Below are positions 59,839 to 64,000 of a DNA stretch of 64,000 nt, in pieces. Within the stretch, counting starts at the first letter, position 1, and every line of letters starts with the position of its first letter. The stretch is from positions 1-64,000 of the forward strand of contig NZ_ML660101.1 in the NCBI RefSeq assembly GCF_007004655.1. The letters are read 5' to 3'. The DNA comes from Exilibacterium tricleocarpae. Its GTDB lineage: Bacteria > Pseudomonadota > Gammaproteobacteria > Pseudomonadales > Cellvibrionaceae. The notes under the pieces are model-generated. The model was not told the DNA's origin and made no database searches. It saw nothing but the letters and a program-made list of their open reading frames with translations. The translations under genes were made by a program, and so were the position numbers.

Positions 59839-62800
59839 TTACGATAGCGCTGTCCGGCCCGGTGCCTCCCCGGCCCGGATATTGAAAAAGATCGCATAGA
59901 GCACCGGCACCACCACCAGCGTCAGCGCGGTGGCAAAGCTCAGCCCGAATACCAGAACCACCGCCATCGACTGGAAGAAGGCGTCGAAAAACAGCGGCAC
60001 CACACCCAGTACCGTGGTCAGGGCGCCCATCATCACCGGGCGAACCCGACTGGCTGCCGCCTCCACCACGGCCTGGTAGCGCGGCTTGCCCTCGTTGATT
60101 TCGAGATCCGTCTGGTCCACAAGCACAATGGCGTTCTTGATCAGCAGGCCAGACAGCGACAATATTCCCAGGATGCCCATAAACTCGAGTGGGAACTGTG
60201 TGATCACCAATCCCACCACCACGCCGATCAGCGCCAGTGGCACCACCAGCCAGATCACCAGCGGCTGGCGCACTTTGCCAAATAGAACAAATACGATAAG
60301 CACCATTGCCAGCAGGCCCAGCGGCAGGGTCGAGGCGAGGTTGTCATTGGCTTCCTTCGAGTCGCCGTATTCGCCGTCCCACTCCAGTGTGTAGCCATCC
60401 GGCAGAGGTATTGCCTCGATGGCCGGGCGGATGCGGCCGTGCAGTTGCGACGCCAGTTCATCGGGATAGGGATCGGATTGCGCCTTGATGGTCCAGACCC
60501 GGTCTTCACGCCGCAGCCGGCCGTCGCGCCAGATCGTTTTGAAGCCGTCGGTTACCTGGCCGATAGGAACGGTTTTGCCGGTGCTGGAACTCAGCACCTG
60601 GACGTTTTCGATATCGCTGACGCCGACCCGCTCCGCTGCCGGCGCCCGGGCAATTATAGGCAAGAGGTCATTGTCCTCCCGATAGACGCCCACCGAGCGG
60701 CCGGAAAAATTGGTCTGCAAGGCAGCCGCCAGATCTTCCCGGGAGACACCGGCCCGGCGCCCGCTGGTCTCTGAGTATACCGGCTCGATCACGCTTACCG
60801 GCTGGCGCCAGTTGTCCTTGATCGACAGCGCCCCGCCGTCTTTGATCATGATCGCCTTGGCCTGCTCGGCGAGTTGGCGCAATACCTTGGGATTAGGGCC
60901 TTTGAACGTTGCCTCGATTTTCGAACCGCCGCCGGGACCGAGGACAAAACGCCATACCTTGGCCTGCGCATCGGGGTAATTATCGTCTATGTGGCTTTGG
61001 ATTTGCGGCATCAGCTTATCGATCTGCCGGTAGTCGTCCACCCGGGCGAGAATCTGTGCGTAGGCGCCGTTCGGCGATTCCGGCGGGTAAACCAGCATAT
61101 AACGCAGCCCGCCGCCGCCAACCGACGTCTTGATCGTGTTGATGCCGTCAAGCTGCCCCACGAAGTCCTCCACCCGTTCGATATCCTGCTGCGTGCGGTG
61201 GATGTCAGTGCCCTCGGGCAGCCAGAAATCCACCACTATCTGCGGTGTGGTTGAGGTCGGGAAGAAACCGGACTTTACGAACTGGAAACCCCACAACGAT
61301 GCCAGGAACACGCCGACGACCACCGCAACGGTCACCACCCGCCGGTTCAATGCGCCGCGCAACAATCCTTTGTAACTGCGGTAAAACGCATTGTCCGCTT
61401 GGGCATCACCCGTCGCCTCAGGCGGTGCCTTAAACAGCCAATAGCAAAACAGCGGCGTTAAGGTCACGGCAAACACCCAACTGTACAGCAGCGAAATCAG
61501 CACCACCCAAAACAGGTGGCCGGTGTACTCCGCGGTATCCCCCGGCGCAAAGCCGATCGGTGCGAAGGCGATAATGCCCACCAGGGTGCCGCCCAATAGT
61601 GGCCATTGGGTTTGACTGACGATTTTTTTGGCGATATCGAGTTTATCCAGGCCGCGTTTTACGCCCACCAAAATCCCCTCGGTGACGACAATCGCATTGT
61701 CGACCATCATCCCCAAGGCGATAATCAACGCGCCGAGAGAAATACGGTGCATCGGGATATTGACCAGATTCATGGTCGCGAGTGTGGCAAAAATGGTTAA
61801 CAACAAAATCCCACCGATCACTATGGCGGATTTCAGCCCCATAAACAGGAACAATGTGACGATGACAATCACCAGCGCGGCGATTACATTTAACAAAAAA
61901 TCCTGCACCGAGGCATCGACGACCTTGCCTTGGTGATAGTACTCCTGCACCTCAATACCGACGGGCCGGCGGCTGACCGAATCGGCAATTTTCATATCGA
62001 CGGCGCGCCCGATTTTAGCGATGTTACTACCCAATACCCCCGCTACCCCGAGGGCGATAGCCGGTTGCCGGTTAAAGCGGAACAGCTTCTGCGGCGGTGT
62101 CTGATAGCCGCGCCAGACGTGGGCGATATCCCTGAGGTAGGTAATACGACCTTGTTCGGAAGTCGACACCAGCAGGTTTTGTATCGCCGCCACCGAATCG
62201 ATAGCGCCGGACGGATCGATGATAATGCGCCGATCGTCGATAATGACATCGCCGGCGGCCACCACGGCATTCTGCTGTGCCAGGGTGTCGTAAATCGAGG
62301 AGATCGACACACCCAGTGCCGCCGCGTTTTCGCGGGATATCTCCACAAAAATCGCCTCCTGCAACTCACCGCCCAGGCTGACTTTCCCAACCCCGTCCAC
62401 CTGCAGCAGCTCGCTTTGTAACTGCTTGGCATAGCGGCGCAACTCGGCCGGCGTATAGCCGGCGCCGGTGATCAGGTAGTAAATACCGTAAACATCGCCA
62501 AAGTCATCGTTGACTATCGATGTCTCCGCCCCCGGCGGTAACGATTGTTGGGCGTCGGTTACTTTGTTGCGCAGTTTGGTCCAGATCAACTGCAGGTCTG
62601 CTTTGGAGGGCGAGAACTCGTACTTGATCTCGACGGTGATTTCGGACACGCCAGCGGCGGAGACCGACTCAATCTTCTTGACTTCCTGCATCTGCTGAAT
62701 CGCCCGCTCCAGGGGCTCGCTGACCTCCTCGGCCACTTCCAGCGGGCTGGCGCCGGGATACCGGGTGATCACCAGCGCCTGGCGGATGGTGAATTCCGGG

Positions 62801-62910
62801 TCTTCGAAACGGGGCATATGCTGGTAGGCGGACCAGCCGCCCATGGCGGTGAGAAGAATAACGATAACACTAAGTACTTTATTCCTGATGGTAAATTCAG
62901 CGAGATTCAT
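59839..62910 (-). CDS. RND-family efflux transporter permease (AcrB-like)
   Basis: 1023 residues, full length. It opens MNLAEFTIRNKVLSVIVILL and contains FEDPEFTIRQALVITRYPGA, the proton-relay helix SLGALIIALGMMVDNAIVVT with the paired aspartate region, and the C-terminal half with ILSLSGLLIKNAIVLVDQTD and MGALTTVLGVVPLFFDAFFQ. The large periplasmic loops lie between TM1-2 and TM7-8. This looks like the HAE1/MexF-like drug exporter branch, possibly of the VexF-type. The membrane-fusion partner is encoded just upstream (95 bases). An outer-membrane channel gene is not in the window. Confidence 0.92.
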   Translation of the reverse strand: MNLAEFTIRNKVLSVIVILLTAMGGWSAYQHMPRFEDPEFTIRQALVITRYPGASPLEVAEEVSEPLERAIQQMQEVKKIESVSAAGVSEITVEIKYEFSPSKADLQLIWTKLRNKVTDAQQSLPPGAETSIVNDDFGDVYGIYYLITGAGYTPAELRRYAKQLQSELLQVDGVGKVSLGGELQEAIFVEISRENAAALGVSISSIYDTLAQQNAVVAAGDVIIDDRRIIIDPSGAIDSVAAIQNLLVSTSEQGRITYLRDIAHVWRGYQTPPQKLFRFNRQPAIALGVAGVLGSNIAKIGRAVDMKIADSVSRRPVGIEVQEYYHQGKVVDASVQDFLLNVIAALVIVIVTLFLFMGLKSAIVIGGILLLTIFATLATMNLVNIPMHRISLGALIIALGMMVDNAIVVTEGILVGVKRGLDKLDIAKKIVSQTQWPLLGGTLVGIIAFAPIGFAPGDTAEYTGHLFWVVLISLLYSWVFAVTLTPLFCYWLFKAPPEATGDAQADNAFYRSYKGLLRGALNRRVVTVAVVVGVFLASLWGFQFVKSGFFPTSTTPQIVVDFWLPEGTDIHRTQQDIERVEDFVGQLDGINTIKTSVGGGGLRYMLVYPPESPNGAYAQILARVDDYRQIDKLMPQIQSHIDDNYPDAQAKVWRFVLGPGGGSKIEATFKGPNPKVLRQLAEQAKAIMIKDGGALSIKDNWRQPVSVIEPVYSETSGRRAGVSREDLAAALQTNFSGRSVGVYREDNDLLPIIARAPAAERVGVSDIENVQVLSSSTGKTVPIGQVTDGFKTIWRDGRLRREDRVWTIKAQSDPYPDELASQLHGRIRPAIEAIPLPDGYTLEWDGEYGDSKEANDNLASTLPLGLLAMVLIVFVLFGKVRQPLVIWLVVPLALIGVVVGLVITQFPLEFMGILGILSLSGLLIKNAIVLVDQTDLEINEGKPRYQAVVEAAASRVRPVMMGALTTVLGVVPLFFDAFFQSMAVVLVFGLSFATALTLVVVPVLYAIFFNIRAGEAPGRTALS

Positions 62911-63005
62911 AGGGGCTGTCCTGGCGTTTTTAGTCGCTGTTCTGTTTTTCGGATCCGCGTTGTTGGGTCCGGGCCGTTAGGTCCGGGTGCGCTTTGCGGC
63001 TGCGG

Positions 63006-64000
63006 CTAATCGGTCCAGGCGCGCACGGTCATACCTTCGGCGAGATAAGCTGCGCCCGCGCCGACAATGGTCTCTCCCGGCATCAGGCCCTTTGTGACCG
63101 TAACCGTCTCACCAATGCCCTGTTTCAGGGTCACCTCGCGTCTGGCGACGGTCATGGTTTCGCTGTTGAGCACCCACACGTAGTTTGCATCGCCTTCACT
63201 CATTACCGCCGGCAGTGGCACGGCTACCCGGTGTCCTTCGCCGCCGGCATTTCTGAGCGTTCTGGACAGTTCCACCGTTGCATTCATACCGGGCAAGATA
63301 AGCAGATCTTCCGGCGGCTTGAAGGTAAAGGTGACCGCGTAGGTTTGTGAGGTGGCGTCGGCCACCAGTGACGCTTCCTCAAACATTGCCTCAATCCGTG
63401 TCCCCGGTGCTGCTTCCAGCGTGACGTAGGCGATACCGGTATCCTCCTGGGCGGGTACCTGGGAGACAATGCGGGCGGGCAGATTAATTGTCACCTCCAG
63501 GCTTTCTACCGCCATCAGTCTGGCTACCAGTTGGCCGGCCTGGATGGTCTGCAGGCGCTGGACCGGTATTTGTGCCAGGGTGCCGGCAAAAGGCGCCTCT
63601 ATAACGGTGTCGCCAAGGGCTTTTTCAGCGATCTCCAGGTTGGCTTTGGCAATATCGCGCTCCGACAGGCGCTGGTCGAGCATACTCTTGGCCACGGCGC
63701 CCTGTTTAGACAGGCGCAAGACTCGCTGGTACTCTTTCTCGGCGTTGTCATACTGGGCTTTGGCCGACGCCGCCTGGTTGCGAAAATCCCGCTGGTCAAG
63801 TTTCGCAATCAGTGCGCCTGCTTCGACTTCCTGGGCCTCTTTAACCGGCAGTTCCTGCAGCAGGCCACTCACCTGGAAACTCAAGTCAGTGATCTGATCC
63901 GCATCGATTACCCCCGGGAAGCGGGCCGTTTCCTGTCCGCTGGCGCCGGCAAGGGTAATCAGTTTAACCGGACGGACCTGCGCCTCCCGGGACTGCTCTG
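63006..64000 (-). CDS. RND efflux membrane-fusion protein (HlyD/AcrA family), 5' end outside the window
   Basis: At least 331 codons; the frame continues through the right edge without a start, so the N-terminal signal or lipid anchor is not seen. Visible parts read, in order, VRPVKLITLAGASGQETARF, the biotinyl-lipoyl segment (VSGLLQELPVKEAQEVEAGA, LIAKLDQRDFRNQAASAKAQ), the coiled-coil arm with EYQRVLRLSKQGAVAKSMLD, the second lipoyl half VIEAPFAGTLAQIPVQRLQT, the beta-barrel and the terminal domain ending EGMTVRAWTD. It should bridge the permease at 59839-62910 to an outer-membrane channel. An internal TTG near 63884 could be mistaken for the start. Confidence 0.92.
   Translation of the reverse strand, partial: EQSREAQVRPVKLITLAGASGQETARFPGVIDADQITDLSFQVSGLLQELPVKEAQEVEAGALIAKLDQRDFRNQAASAKAQYDNAEKEYQRVLRLSKQGAVAKSMLDQRLSERDIAKANLEIAEKALGDTVIEAPFAGTLAQIPVQRLQTIQAGQLVARLMAVESLEVTINLPARIVSQVPAQEDTGIAYVTLEAAPGTRIEAMFEEASLVADATSQTYAVTFTFKPPEDLLILPGMNATVELSRTLRNAGGEGHRVAVPLPAVMSEGDANYVWVLNSETMTVARREVTLKQGIGETVTVTKGLMPGETIVGAGAAYLAEGMTVRAWTD

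Overview
The window looks like a chromosomal segment of a marine-type gammaproteobacterium, most likely in or near the Cellvibrionales and related to the pseudomonads. The housekeeping blocks follow the order I remember for the Pseudomonas origin-proximal region: plsC/glyS/glyQ/lpxL-like, then trkH-trkA-rsmB-fmt-def facing lysM(tsaP-like)-dprA-tsaC-hemF-aroE. Further on come gamma carbonic anhydrase, prlC and yheV, and finally coxB-coxA-ctaG-coxC-SURF1-ctaA-ctaB-SCO. Species assignment is inference from gene order and protein character; no rRNA or tRNA was seen.

Region 1 (1-7.7 kb) is accessory DNA. An IS21-like terminus at the left edge cuts a DUF2384-type antitoxin gene. Four minus-strand genes follow (zinc-ribbon membrane protein, membrane protein, DUF1801, glutathione S-transferase). 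Then comes a same-strand, AT-richer array of seven small genes from 3.2 to 7.6 kb. I read this as integron gene cassettes without a visible integrase. Five genes have their TAA stop inside an attC R''-like box (...TAAC or a close variant), and the desaturase unit has matching boxes at both ends.

Region 2 (7.7-19.2 kb) holds an omega-aminotransferase divergent from a LysR regulator with a 12-bp inverted repeat between them, a deletion scar joining an ECF sigma remnant to a DUF4252 remnant, a large secreted propeller-amidohydrolase, plsC, glycyl-tRNA synthetase (glyS, glyQ) and a lipid A-type acyltransferase.

Region 3 (19.2-35.7 kb) has a REP-associated tyrosine transposase (RAYT) between oppositely oriented arrays of a GGGTGTC motif, then the potassium-uptake/translation operon, the competence/tRNA-modification/haem/shikimate operon, an alpha/beta hydrolase and a two-component system. 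Regions upstream of the two-component operon (35.8-36.2 kb) and of prlC (43.07-43.52 kb) carry two more arrays of the same motif with no transposase nearby.

Region 4 (36.3-50.1 kb) includes small conserved genes, an orphan Rap1a/Tai-like secreted protein, a dead enolase-superfamily gene beside a large TonB-dependent receptor, prlC, a 116-117-bp tandem repeat array, a SARP/BTAD-type regulator, yheV, a conserved hypothetical gene and a MATE transporter. Region 5 (50.4-64 kb) is the aa3-type cytochrome oxidase operon with its haem A synthesis and copper assembly genes, preceded by about 11-bp degenerate repeats, and then an RND efflux pump whose membrane-fusion partner runs off the right edge.
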